Shown here piece by piece: positions 36,611 to 49,166 of a stretch of DNA of 64,000 bases. Every line of letters begins with the position of its first letter. Within the stretch, counting starts at the first letter, position 1. A program made the position numbers and the translations under genes. The stretch comes from Hymenoscyphus infarciens (lineage: Eukaryota > Ascomycota > Leotiomycetes > Helotiales > Helotiaceae): positions 1 through 64,000 of the forward strand of contig LLCB01000051.1 in assembly GCA_001414345.1 (NCBI GenBank). Direction: 5' to 3'. Under the pieces are notes generated by a model. It was not told the DNA's origin. It searched no databases and saw only the letters and a list, made by a program, of their open reading frames with translations.

Positions 36611-37507
36611 ATGGCGACTCTCTCCAAGATGGTTGGAGAAGCGGGAGCTGAGGGCTCGACTTCAAAGCGTGTCAAGCTGTCACCAGAAAACGAGGGGCGC
36701 GCCCCGAAGGAAGAGGAGGAGAACGACGACTCTGTGCCATGCAGTTTCACCGAGGACGCAGCAATTGAACTCAAGATACGCTGTCTGTTATTAAACTACA
36801 TCCTCTCCGACCATTTCCTCGCTTACCCTCCTCCCCGCAACTTTGAGTACTACCCCGTTAAGGGAAAGCAGTTCTCTAACGTGTATGATATGAGCCGATA
36901 TGATTCCACTCAGTAAGTGTTTTTATGTTCCGCAAGATCACAGGTCAAAAGCTAACCTTTTGAAACCAGATTCCTCCCACCTGTTTCAATGGGCAACTAC
37001 CCAACCGGCGAAATCAACTGCCATTACTTTAACCTCACTTGCGATGTCCGCCACCTCAACAACCCCGAAATCACACATATACAATGCTGCCTCCTCACCC
37101 ATGCTACCCTGGATGCACAAAAATGGTCATACAACCAAGTCGTCAAGTTTCATTGCTATCCCATCAACCGTTATGGAAATCATGTCAAGGTGGTCGAAAT
37201 GTCCACCAAGAAATTCAATGAGGCTCTGCCACCGAAGTACGTCCAATTGGACCTCGAGATCGAGGAATTGGGTTTGTGGGTTGATGAGAATGGAGACTGT
37301 CCAAAGTAAGAATTCCTTTTTTTTTAACATTATGAACCATCTTCTGATGTTTTTAGGATTCAAAATACGTCAGATTGGCCCTCTCTCGTCCTTTTTGTCC
37401 AGAATGCTGTGCGAATGGCTTTCAAGAGCGATGGACGTCTTGTTAACGAGGAGGACCTTCCAAGGGGAAACCGGGGTTTTCGTGAGGGTACTCTCATGGT
37501 TTCGTGA
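36611..37507 (+). CDS. Protein of unknown function, three exons
   Basis: Exons 36611-36912, 36970-37305 and 37357-37507 join to 262 codons plus stop. ATG 36611 has A at -3 and G at +4 and opens MATLSKMVGEAGAEG; the in-frame extension upstream lacks an ATG. Introns are 57 bp (GTAAGT, CTAAC, CAG) and 51 bp (GTAAGA, TAG). The first 50 residues are acidic and charged with a KRVKL basic patch (possible nuclear signal), followed by a folded-looking region with FEYYPVKGKQFSNVYDMSRY, five cysteines, and a C-terminal SDWPSLVLFVQNAVRMAF helix. No named domain is recognised. Confidence 0.75.
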
Positions 37508-38202
37508 ACCATTTTTGGGGGGCTGTGTTGTTGAGAGTGGAGAGGAAGAATGATAATCGTAGCCTGCGATTAGCCACCAAGGACCCACCTAAATAGCGTA
37601 GAATGAAATCAGGTGACCTTTTCCTATGAAATGTTACATAAACTAAGTGAATTGACATGATAGATAAACTTAGACTACTGTTTAATAATAAGATTTTCTT
37701 AATTTTTCAGAATAATATTAAGAGAAGAGTAATGTTTAGATAATCAAGAATATATAACTAATTTTATAAATAAAAAATAGTTCTAAAAATTATCTAATTA
37801 ATAAAGTTTTCTAGTTAATTAGGTTAAATAAAATAGAGAGATAAACTCTATAGATTTACTATTAGTTTTCTAGATATTTATTTAATTTAAAAATTATCTA
37901 ATTAAGAAAAGTTTCTAAATTCTTGAGAATATTTAAAAGATAAAAGTTAATTTAAGTAAACTCGAGATATAAGATTTATCTTATTATTATTTAACTAACT
38001 CTAAACGTTATATAACTAATAAAACTTTCTAAACTAGTTAGAATAATTAAAATAGAAAAGTAAACTCTATTTAATAAGAGATGTTTTATAAATTATATAT
38101 ATATAAATCTAAATTCTTTAGAATAACTAAAGTAAAAAGAGAGATACTATTATTTTTATTATTATTTAATTAATCTAAGTTTATCTACTAATAGAAGCTA
38201 TT
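37508..38202. other. Transition to RIP block
   Basis: Normal composition to about 37620, then AT-rich degraded DNA without identifiable element. Confidence 0.6.
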
Positions 38203-38585
38203 AAGAGCCTATTTAGCTCGTATATATTAGTTCTTTTTTAATATATATATATATATATATTATAATATATACTTTTACTCGTACTTTCTTTAAATATATA
38301 TATAAAGATATATTATACTAAAAATATAAAATACTCTTTTAATCTCTTAACTTTCAACTTTTATATATATATATATATCTTTTACACTTTCTATCTAAAA
38401 ATATAGCTAGGTACTAGAATCGATAAGATATATACTAAAAATATATACTAAACCTACTCTAAGCTAAATAGATATATATTATATATAAAAGCAAAAACTA
38501 GATATATATAAGTACTTTTTAGACTTAAACTCGTATATAAATCTCATATAACTATAATAAATTATATACGTGCTAAATAGGCTCT
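38203..38585. mobile_element. MITE, AGAGCTTATTTAGC family, copy 2
   Basis: Left end AGAGCCTATTTAGCTCGTA and right end (reversed) AGAGCCTATTTAGCACGTA form inverted repeats nearly identical to those of the element at 6697-7131. The interior is TA-rich and non-coding. Confidence 0.65.
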
Positions 38586-38783
38586 AAATTATTTAAAAGA
38601 ACTAAAATAAAAGAATAAACTCTAAATTTTTAAATTTATAGTATTAGCTTTATAATTATTTTTTACTTTAAATTAAAAAGTTACTAAAAGGCTTCTTTAC
38701 TATTTTATTAGCTTTATACTAAAGTACTTAAGACTTTCCTTATCTCTATTCTAGAAATAATTAGTAAAAAGCTAAATAGATAT

Positions 38784-39111
38784 TATAACGACATAAAACG
38801 TACTTAAAAAAGGTATATAGGAGTGTGTTTAAGAGAATAAATACTAGGTACTAATAGAGAAACTAATAGAGAAGAAAAGACTAAATTAGCCTCTTCTAAC
38901 TATAAAAGAGTAGGCAGCTATATATAAGAGGTTTAGACTATATAAAAGAGAGTTAGATAATATAAAAAGGTCTGAAACCCGAAGCTTAAAACCTTTCTAA
39001 ATTAGATATTATAAAATAATAATAACCGAAAGCTAATATCCATCTGCTGAAACCTTATATATATAGTATATAACATATAATTTCAGCTATTTAAGACGGT
39101 TGGCCGTCATA
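38784..39111 (-). repeat. Element 3, 3' LTR
   Basis: 328 bp. Shares the AGGTATATAGGAGTGTGTTT block and the ACTAGGTACTAATA block with the other LTRs and is closest to the solo LTR at 62865-63156. Confidence 0.8.
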
Positions 39112-39739
39112 TCCCTCTCTCTTAAAAAAGCCTCTTCCTCGAGTCTGTCTGTCTTATCGTTGTCGAGGCTAAATCGGGATGCTACACAGTGTTGCATTTG
39201 TTAACTTTGTTGACATTGTTTAGCGGGGTGTCGTGATATCGGTTCTGAATTGTAGGCGACCTAATTCGTAGATAAGTAAACATCCGCATTCGTATTCGCT
39301 AAAAGAGTGTGTGTCCGAGCTGTCTTGTAGGTCGGTGGGTCTTTAGAGTAGTCGGTCGAGAGGCAGTGATATCTCAGCTAAGTGTTCACTTCGAAACCTT
39401 ACCGATTTATATCCGATTCGAAAAATTCGAATCAAAAATTCAAATAAAACATTCAAATGAAACAACTTCTGGCCCGGCCAGAAGTGAAAAGAAAGTAAGA
39501 AAATAAGACTCTATACCAGAGTCGGTGGGGTTTCGGCTATTTAAAAGGAGTTGCTACCGAATGTTGAAAATGTTGTCCGAAGTCTAGGACAATAAAAGGG
39601 ATAGTTACTAGTACGACATTTTATCGATGCTGTCGTATAAACTGTGTTACTCAGGCTCGAATAGGCCGCCTCGTTCTCTCTTTAACTCGGGTATAAACCG
39701 GGGTACTCTACGAGGGCTTGGTTTCATCTTCTACTCTAC

Positions 39740-40600
39740 TTCCTTTCTTTTATATAGCTGGGGACAATCAGATTTAAAGTGTCCGGGCTTACCGCAGTAG
39801 AAACACGTCCTATAAGCTAGGACTTGGTCCGTAACCGTAGTCTTTAAGGGTTCGCTAGTAGATGTTTAGGAAGTGGAGGGAACGGTTAGTGATTCGCTGT
39901 TAGATTATAGAGAGTTTAGTACTAATGATTTAACCGAAGTGCTAGCTGTCGTTCGACGTTGTTCCTTATCTAGAGCTAAAAGATCTACTACTATTTTAAC
40001 GAAGTTATAATTCTAACGTCTCTTATTTATAGCAGCTAAGTTTTAAAGCCGAGGTATAATCTTATCTTATATATAAAAGAACTGTTCTAATTCTAGTATT
40101 ACTCTGAGTATAGCTATACTTAAAAAGCGACTCTTGAAATCAGTAAAAGTTTCTTTAGCGTAATCTCTCTATCTATCTATCTATAAGGCTTCGAAAGCGT
40201 TCTAAGCATCCTCTATCTTATAGCTGGTTAAAAAGTATAAATCTAAGAGAGTTATTATGTCTTCTTAATCTTTGAAAACAAGAACCGATTCCGATATCTC
40301 TCTATATCTAGGCTCTAGGTAGTTCCTAGCAAGTCTAGTCGTTATACTCTAAATAAGAGCTTTTTAGGTCAAAGAAGTAGAATAATAGTCGGCATTCACT
40401 AGAAGTCTATCGAGTACTAATATCTTCTATTGTCGGTATATAGATAATATAATACCGTTATCTAAAGGTTTAATCGATTCAGTAATCTTGCTTTTCAAGG
40501 ATTAGAGAGGGTTCGTATTGTTTTCAGAACCGAGTCAGGTGTTCAGTCAGAAGATATCAGAGACAGTGGCGTTTCTTAGCCGAAAGGGGTATGAATTCGA
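39740..40600 (-). pseudogene. Gag-like protein with CCHC zinc knuckle (element 3)
   Basis: On the minus strand a frame reads ETFTDFKSRFLSIAILRVIL and further on YCGKPGHFKSDC within CFYCGKPGHFKSDC (39764-39805), a perfect C-x2-C-x4-H-x4-C nucleocapsid knuckle. Stops in the frame fall at positions explained by CAA/CAG to TAA/TAG. The matching segment in element 4 is recognisable (CFLSIVILREV). It would package element RNA. Not translatable as it stands. Confidence 0.7.
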
Positions 40601-41240
40601 GCTTAGAAGCAGAGAAGAGTCGGATCGAGAAGGGTTCAGTAGAGTAGCGTTAGCTAATCATAGATAGCTCGGAGACAAAGTAATTTATTAACTTTGAAAT
40701 TCGCCTATTATCCTTTCTATCTTTAACTCTATCTCAGCTAACCGATTCTTTGTTTTTTATCCTTCTATCTCTAGAGCTTATACTATACTCCGTATCATGT
40801 CTATATTTCAAAAGTCTCCCTTATCTTTGTTGTTTCTTCGAGACCTTTTAGGTCTAGGCGTACGGGTATGGTTCGGAGAGAGTTCGAATAAGAGTTCGAA
40901 TAAGAGGTGTATTTTAGAAGGTTACTTAGAAAGCGGAGCTAATAGCTTAGAAGTCGGTTTAAAGAGAGGTAAGAACAGATTTAGAAGCCTTTATAATAAC
41001 TTTATAGTCGACTTCCTAAACCTTATATAGTAATCTCTATATAGAGAGAGTTATTAGAAACCTCGAGAACACTTAATATATCCTTTTCTCTTCGACGTAT
41101 TAAGAATATAATTTTACTAGCTAACTAATAGATACTAAACTCTAATATTACTAGGTATTTATAAAGTCTCTAGTTTCGTAGCTATTTAAGCTTATTCTTA
41201 GTATTACTAATTCGAATCTAGCTTAATACGAAAGAGGTAT

Positions 41241-44200
41241 ATAACTAACGTACTCGAGTAAAATTAGATTAGATTAGATTAATCGCTATTAATCTAATAT
41301 AAATAACACTTTTTAAGTATTAGTTATAATCTAATCTAATCTAATCACGTTAATCAGATTAATAATTAAGAGTATATATATTCTATTAATAAACTTAACG
41401 TCTTAGCACTATTTAAGCTTATTAATAGATTAGACTAAGTAGTAAATCATCTAATTCACCTTCTCTTAGCTTCTTATTTACTCGCTATAGTATAAATATA
41501 ATAATATTAATATATATATATATATTAGTATTATACTTTATCTTAGCTCTAAAAGCCTTAAAAAGTTACTACTTAATAATTATTTCGTCTAAAATTACTC
41601 TATTAATATATAATAAGTGAAGCTATTTCTAAATCGTCTCTTTAATATAAAATAAGTTAATTAGAAAATTACTTAAATAATATTATAATCTAAGGAAGAT
41701 ATCTCTCTTAACCTCTTATAAAGTAGAAATCGTTCTAAGCTCTCTAAAAGAGTTATAATCTTTACTAATAAATTATTATATTTACTACTAAAGTTACTAC
41801 TTTTCTAAAAAGTAAGTAAGAGATAACTTAATTCGAGTATTTAAGCGAGGTTTCTCTCTTATAAACCTCTCTTCTAGTTAAACTTCTAATAAGCTAAGAT
41901 AATTTATAAGTAATTTAATTACTTTAAAATTAAGAGAGGATTAGTAAATAAATCCTAATATATAAGGAGCTAAAAGAGCTTAAATATATACTCTAAATCT
42001 ATTCTAAATTAACGTTCTAAGCTTAGATTAATACTCTACTAAGAGACGACGATCTCTTTTAAAATCCTATTAATTTAGTACTATAGTATAAGATACTATT
42101 CTAAGTATAGTATAAAGACGAAAAAGAGGGAATTACTCTTTTTAAAGAGTACTTTAATATATACTTCCTATATATTTTAAATATATAGAGCTACTTTAAT
42201 ACTAATAATACTTAAATCTTAGATTTATAGATAACGTTTTATTATTATTAGTATAGAAAGAAGAGCGACGATTTAGTAGTATATAATATTATAATTAATA
42301 CTACTTAAAGAAAAAGAGACGATTTATACTCTTATAATATTTAAGTAATATTACTAAAGAGCTCTACTTATAATATTACTATCTTTTATACTAAAAGCTT
42401 AAATAGCTATAATTATATACTTAATAATATAAATATTACTAAATATAATAAAATTCTTTACTAAATAGTCGTTAAGCGCTTCTAACTTTATATCTCTCTA
42501 AATATTCTTTAATTATTATACTATATATATAATAATCTTAATAAGATAGAAGGTTAATATCTTACGCTTAATAGTATCTATAATTAGATAAAACTTATAT
42601 ATAGTAAGAATAATAAGCTCTTAGCTTTCTCTAGGCGCTTAAATACTAATAATTATAAATTTAATAATATATTAAAGTATAAAGAAATATATAATAAGCT
42701 TAATCTTCTTACTAAATCGCTCTATATTAATAAGATTAAGAGTTTTCAAAAGAGTAGAGCTAGTAGTACTAGGATTAAAAGAAGATATAGTTTTATATAA
42801 GTAAGTAGAAAATAGTTAGAAAGCCTTAGATATAGTAGATATCTTATACTATTTAATAGTATATATAAGATAAATTAATTTAAGTAGAAATTATTTATAA
42901 TTATATATTACTTAAATTATAGAATATATTATTCTTCTGCCTTCTTTTATACTAAATTTAAAGACGTTAAACTTATTAATATATACTTTTAAACTCCTAT
43001 TAAATAGATAAAGGTCTATTTTAATAAGTTTATCTAGTAGATTAAATATACTCTTATAAATAACTCTCTAAGTAAGTAACTTATAATTAGAGAAGTCTTC
43101 TCTACTAAGAGCGTAAACTCTATCTATAGTAATATTACTTATAAATAATAATTAATTAAACCTCTATAGTTGTATTTATCTCTTCTAAATAGTCTAATAG
43201 CTTAAAAGCACTCTTTTTAATTAATATATATCTATAAGTTATATTAAATTACTTACTACTGCTTTTAATATATATTACTAGATAGAATAAAGATTAAAAA
43301 AAGTAAGAATAAGAGCTAGGATTCAAAGGAGTATATTGAAAAGAGAGTAGTATAATATAAGATCTAAATAGATAAAGTATATATAGTAGAAGAACTCTAT
43401 TCTTAAGTAAATATTAACTACTAGTTTAAATAAAAGTTAGTACTTTAAAACCTAAATAGTACCTTAGTTTAAGAAAGAATTAAGCCTTACTATATTTAAT
43501 AGATATAGTAATTAAAGCTATTAAGACTTATACTATAGATTATAATACTAGAGATAACGTAGCTAAATACTTACTTAAGAATAAAGAGCTAGCTTATAGT
43601 AATTAATACTTAGCTTCTTTATAAAGCTATTTCTAAAACTTAGCTAGATAATCTTTTAAGATAATCTTTAAGTAGTAATAGATTAATATAATAATACTAG
43701 TAAGCTTAAAGATCTTAAATAAATTATAGAGAAATATCGATTTAATACTAATAATAAATATAATTATAAGACTCTTTAAATATAAAATCTACTCTATTAC
43801 TATATACTTAAGAAGTATAAACTTAGCCTAGCTTAATATACTACTAAGAACGACTATATATCTAAAAAAGATATAAATATAAGAGAAGAAATATAATAGG
43901 AAAAGTTTACTAAACTCTTTAAAGTATTCTTCTTTTATAATATATACTAAAAGCCTTCTTATAAGCCTTCTATTATATAAGCTACTACTATACTAGCTTT
44001 ATCTTCTATATATTAATAAATTAGTATATTAGATTAAGAAGAAAGATTATACTTTTAAGAGTATATATAAGTAGAGAGAAGTATTTAAAACTAAATCTAA
44101 GATATTATTTAATTAAAACCTTTATAATTTTAATCTATTAATAAATAAGATTAAAAGTAAGCTAGTTAATAAGAAGATTATCAACTATTATAAAGAGATT

Positions 44201-44840
44201 ATTAAAAGTATCTAAGACTTTTATATTACGTCTCTACTACTCTAAGATAAAGCTATACTTAATATAGAGAGAGATATAAATATAGCTTAACTTATTACTC
44301 TATAATATTATAAGTATACTATACTAGATTTATAAGAGTAAGAGATAGATAATTTAGAATTACTACTAATTAAGCTTAATATTAGATCCTTAAATAAGAA
44401 TAAGAGGTTTAAAAAGAATCGTTCTATTTAATATAGACTCTTTCTCTTAAGCTAGTAAACGTAGAAAGTATAATTTAGATAGTAGATAATTATAAGTATA
44501 GTAGATATATTCTATATATTATATTAGTAGTACTTTTAGTATTTTTTAAGAGGTTTAGATACTTTAAGATCTAGTCTTTTAAGTACTCGCTTTTAGTAAA
44601 TATTTAAGAAGTATTAATTATAGAATAGATATTATAGTTTTATCTATTTATATATCTTATTTACTATTTCTATTCTATTTACTTAGTAATAGAATCTCTT
44701 TAAATTTACTTATAAAGATATTATTTACTTAGGAAAGTAGATATATTAATATAGAGTTATTAAATAAAGTCGCTATAAGAGTATAGCTTAGTATATTAAT
44801 AGAAGAGAAGTTCCTATAATAAATTAATTAATTATTATAG
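41241..44840. other. RIP-degraded block with fold-back at 41265-41350
   Basis: AT-rich with no recognisable proteins. Three tandem TTAGAT-type units at 41266-41283 face their inverted copy at 41330-41349, so an 85-nt fold-back is possible. Confidence 0.55.
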
Positions 44841-45542
44841 CACGTGACCGGCCCGAAGAAGTCGGAGCACGGACCGATGGCTTAGTATAGCGTCGGAGTA
44901 GCTTTCTTATATACTAGAAGCTTAAGTAAGACCTTCTAAATAGCTTTTTTACTACGAGAACTACTAAATAACGCTTAACGAACGCTAAATATTATATTAT
45001 ATCTTTTCTTCTATTTACTAATAAAACTTTATTATATACTATTAAACTTAATATCTACTCTTATAGACTAGAACTTAGATCGAATGTTTTCTTCCGATTT
45101 ATTAAGCGAATTATAGAGGAATTTATCAAAGTCTACATTTCCTATCGAACGTTAGTACTTAACAACTTATATCGAATGTTTTCATCCGATTCTTAACGAA
45201 AACGTCAAAGTATTTTATCACGGAATTCAGCTGGGCCTCCGGTAACACGTGACCCGGGGAGTCTATATATAGCCTCTTAGGCCTTTACTTTAGCTTAGTA
45301 TCTTAAAAAAACACTCTCTACTTCTTAGCTTGTCCTTAACATCTAATAGGGAGATCTGAAGATCGGAAATCTAGGCCTGTCTTTCTCTAGTACCTTAATA
45401 TTAACCTCTCCTGAAATAGATACTAATACTAGGAAACTAGCTTCTGCTACGTTTATCGTTTTGGTTTCAGTAGACCTCACACCTCTCTCTTCTTCAAACC
45501 GCCGCACTTCGTTATCGATAAGTCCTAATAGAGCGTCCTAAA
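44841..45542. other. Partly mutated intergenic stretch
   Basis: Composition is mixed. CACGTGACC occurs near 44842 and again as CACGTGACC near 45246. A TCGAATGTTTTC(T/A)TCCGATT motif is repeated near 45070 and 45177. No gene is seen. Confidence 0.45.
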
Positions 45543-46735
45543 AGAACAAAAGTCTAAAAACAATTAAATCGTAAATCGCAAATCATAAATCGTAAAAGTT
45601 AAGTATTTATAGCTAGATTAACTAAGGCCTCGATAAGCTATAGCTAATTATATTATACTATCTACTTATACTCTTACCTCTTATTCTATTCTTTTATATA
45701 TTACGTATATCGAGAGAGTATAGATAAGAACAGTGTTTTAGGTTTCTCTATCTAATCTATTATTCTATTCTACCTTAACGCTTCTTCTCTCTCCTACCTC
45801 TATTTTAAGGCTATCCCGCCTTCTCCTATTCTAGCTTTCCTAGCTACTCCTATTCTATAGTACTTACTTACCTTTCCTTACTAAATAGAGAGGCTAGAAT
45901 AGAAAGAGTTAGACTAGTTAATTTCGCTTAAAGCTCGGAAGGCGGCTCTAATTTCGCTTAATATCTAGAAGGTAGGTAGACTAGGTTACTAATTTCACTT
46001 AATATCTAGAAGGCGGGTAAAAAAGAAGATCTAGGTCCTAATTAGAGAGTTACCTTCCTAATCCTACTCTAGCTTAGTCTTCTTTTTTTATCTACCTAGC
46101 TACTCCTATTCTGTTTTTAGAACTTTCCTAGCTACTTCTATTCTAGTTAGAGTACCTAGCCTACTAAACTTAGCCTAGCCTTAATCCTAATCTAGCCTAG
46201 TCTCTTCTATCCTTACCTAGGTAAGTAGCCTATTCTATTCTAAGTACTAGGCTAACTAAGGCGGGGAAAGCTAAAACACTAGATAAGAATATAGGTAAAA
46301 GTATAGAAGAGAGAGAGTAAGAGAGTAAGTAAACATTTCAGAGGAAAGTTTTTCTTAGCGTAGATAAGAGGAGTTTAGCTAAAGTAGTAAACATCCTCTC
46401 TCTCTCTTCCTCTCTTTCTCTCTTTCTCTTACTCTCTCTCTCTCTCTCTCGCTTATTTATCTAGAAATAATATAGAAAGAATATAATAGAAAGGAGACGG
46501 TAGTAAGAGAGCGATATTACTACTATACTTATAATACCGATTATCTCTCTCTATTCGTTAATTAGCTAGTTACTATAGTTAAGACTATTAAGTCTTAATA
46601 TAGAGAGAGGAGAGGAGAGAGGAGTGAGGATAAAGAGAGAGAGGGAATTTAATTATTCTCTTTTTTATTTATAGAAAGTAACTTTTTACGATTTACGATT
46701 TACGATTTGTGATTTAGTCGTTTTTAGACTTTTGT
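45543..46735. mobile_element. Fold-back type element with AAATCGT-repeat ends
   Basis: About 55 bp at 45543-45600 (ACAAAAGTCTAAAAAC then several AAATCGT-like units) recur in inverted orientation at 46679-46735. The 1.1-kb interior is AT-rich with CT-rich tracts and no coding signal. Target duplication is not clear. It is probably a non-autonomous DNA element. Confidence 0.55.
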
Positions 46736-47530
46736 AGATTTAGGAAGCCGTACCTAACCTCTTTATTAGACTCTTTAAGAAATCTCGCATCGCATCTATT
46801 ATCATAGCCCCTCGTTCTCAACCACGATAACGACGGTTAATACGATGCCTCCTCCGCCAATACCGGGATGGGATACTTGGTTTGTAAAACAAAAGAAGAT
46901 GTACGCGAGATGGAATGCGAGAGAAAAGAAACCCGGTTTCATAATCAAGATCAAATCTATAGAGCGACTAGCTCGCATGTCAACTAGCTCCAATATACAC
47001 GAGCACACCGACTTTGTCATCGACGAGAAAACCGAGAGAAGAGGAAGAAAACAGCTTAGCTCCTATATCCCGTCGGCTTAGAGAGCAGTTCGAGGAGTTT
47101 GTTCGGGAATCCAACCTTGCGAAGCCGGAAGCCTAGAGAAAGCAATACACCGGCTTTACCGCTACTAAATAGATTAACTCACGAGACTCTAAAAACAGTT
47201 GCTTCTCCTTACCGGCTTTGCGCTCTCGAGAGTTACGATACTCTCAAACGTCTCCCACCGAACCTAGCCTTGTACGCTGTATAATTGCTTAAGTTCTCGC
47301 TCCCGCGGGACAACATTCGCATCCTTGAAACCGAGCACTCACTCCCACGAAGTACACTCCTTTTCTGCAATCTACGATTCTAGCTACACATCGAATTCCG
47401 AAGTATAATGTGAGAAAGAAAGAGCATACCCCTAGGATCCTAGCTAAGATAAAAAAAGCAGTAGTGAAGAAGTTTGCGACTCGGTGATAGATTTCTATGG
47501 GACTTGGGACTTCGGATTTTATTTACTTGA
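46736..47530. other. Low-mutation island with decayed coding-like sequence
   Basis: Normal composition inside a RIP block. A plus-strand frame from ATG 46845 to 47081 (78 codons, MPPPPIPGWDTWFVKQ...) is followed by other open pieces to 47284. No family is recognised; it could be a gene remnant or a degraded element part that escaped RIP. Confidence 0.4.
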
Positions 47531-48079
47531 AGTTCGCTTATTTCCTTAGAATCTATTTATACCTGCGATATTATAGGTACTTATTAAGAGTTAATCTCGA
47601 GCATAGTTACTTAGGAAATTATTACTTCGCGAGACATTACTTTACTTTTAAATAGTCTTTATAGAGAGAGATATTTCTTTTTCTAATCTAATCTAATCGC
47701 GAAATAGCTATTAGCTCTTAGTTAGCTAAAGATTCTCTTACTTAAAATCTAAATAGCGAGTTTATACTACTCTTAATTTTTTAATATCTACGTTCTTCTT
47801 CTTATTCTTCTTTAAATTCTCTTTCTTATACTCTTTCTTAGCCTACTCTACTATTATAGCTACTATTCTATTACTAGTAGTTTTATAGTTCTCTATTACT
47901 TTTCTATACTATATTCTCTTAAGCTTGATTTAGACGCGCTGTTTTAATAATTTTTAATTCTCTATATATAGAAAGACACTCTTAATTTATTCTTAGAAGA
48001 GTTTATTTTAAGATTCTTTTTATTTTTAGGTTTTAGTATATAAGTAGTATATAGTTAGTACTATTATAATATTCTAATA
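47531..48079. other. RIP-degraded sequence
   Basis: AT-rich with no features recognised apart from a TCTAATCTAATCTAATCG tract at about 47682. Confidence 0.5.
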
Positions 48080-48788
48080 TTTTATTTATTTATTTATTAC
48101 TATTTAACGTTAGACAGAGTCTAGATCGCGTAGTCTAGGTTCTAAAAAGTTCTAAAGGAGAGTAAATAATACTAGAGAGGTACTCTAGGCTATAGAGAGC
48201 GTAAATAAGTAAGCTAATTTATAAAAGATAGTTTAAAGAGAAGCTCTACTTTTAAAATAGCTCTTATTCTTAAATAGTTTAATAAATTAGAAAAAGATAA
48301 AGGAGATATATAAAAGTATAAGAGAGAGAAGAGAAAGGAAGTAATTAAACTATCTTAAGAGATAGATCTTTATAAAGAATTTAGTCTTAGTATAGACCTT
48401 ATAAAAGAGTTTCTTAGACCTAGGTCTAAAGAGAAGTTAAGGCTTTCTCTTAGCCTTAGCTAATAGCTTTAGGTCTTTATTATTTATAAGCTTATAAAAG
48501 AGTAGGTAGAATTATATCTTTACCTTCTTATATTTATAGTTCCTTAACTCTAGAAGTATATTAAAGTAGAAGAAGCAAAGGTAGTATACTATAAAGTCTT
48601 TATAACTAGTATAAGCTATAATTAGCTAAGCTAGAACCTCTCTTAGTAGCTTAAGAGTCCTAGGCTTCGAGGACTAGGAAGTAAGACCTAGCCTCTTATA
48701 AGTATCTAGAAGTATAGTCTACTAGAGTTAATTTATAAGCTTAATTCCTATCTTCTTAGTCTTATAATTAAGTATAGTAGTATAAAGT

Positions 48789-49166
48789 TATAATAGCACG
48801 AAATATATATAACTATAGTAGAGGCATATAGGAGTATATATAGAAGAATGACGTATATAGATACTAGGTACTAATATAGAAGAAAACAATAACTATCCTT
48901 CTTCTATACCGAGTATAAACATCTATATATAAGAGGTTAGAGACTACTAAGTCTTAATAAGAATAATAACCGAGTCTTTCCTAATATAGCTACTAAAATA
49001 ATAAGAGCTTTAAAGCTAAATATATAAGACCTTAAAACAAAATATATAATATCTAATCCTTACTCTCTTTAGTACCTTCTATCTAATAAGTTATAGAAGT
49101 ATTAATAGTTATAGAGGTATTAGTAGTTCTATAAGTATCTATAATTTAGAATAGTATACTATTATA
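48789..49166 (-). repeat. Element 4, 3' LTR
   Basis: 378 bp. Flanked inside by TTCTCTCTCTTTT, i.e. the polypurine tract on the minus strand, then the AAGACTTG / CAAGTCTT hairpin. Confidence 0.9.

Larger units (their letters stand above)
38784..41240 (-). mobile_element. Non-autonomous LTR retrotransposon with gag, right end lost (element 3)
   Basis: The left LTR (38784-39111, 328 bp) ends CCGTCATA and is followed by a CT-rich, on the minus strand polypurine, boundary. Going right come a hairpin module (39465-39485), the best-preserved gag of the window with a zinc knuckle at 39764-39805, and the leader region to about 41200. A matching right LTR is not present; only a short similar piece may remain at 41213-41240. 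There is no pol between gag and the 3' LTR. Confidence 0.8.

Noticed and set aside
36900..37553. 217-codon plus-strand frame
   Set aside because: It runs through both introns of the gene at 36611-37507 in a different frame and has no domain.
41265..47700. TTAGAT-type tracts at 41.27 and 47.68 kb as ends of one 6.4-kb element
   Set aside because: The inverted match is only short simple repeats, and no target duplication or internal protein was found.
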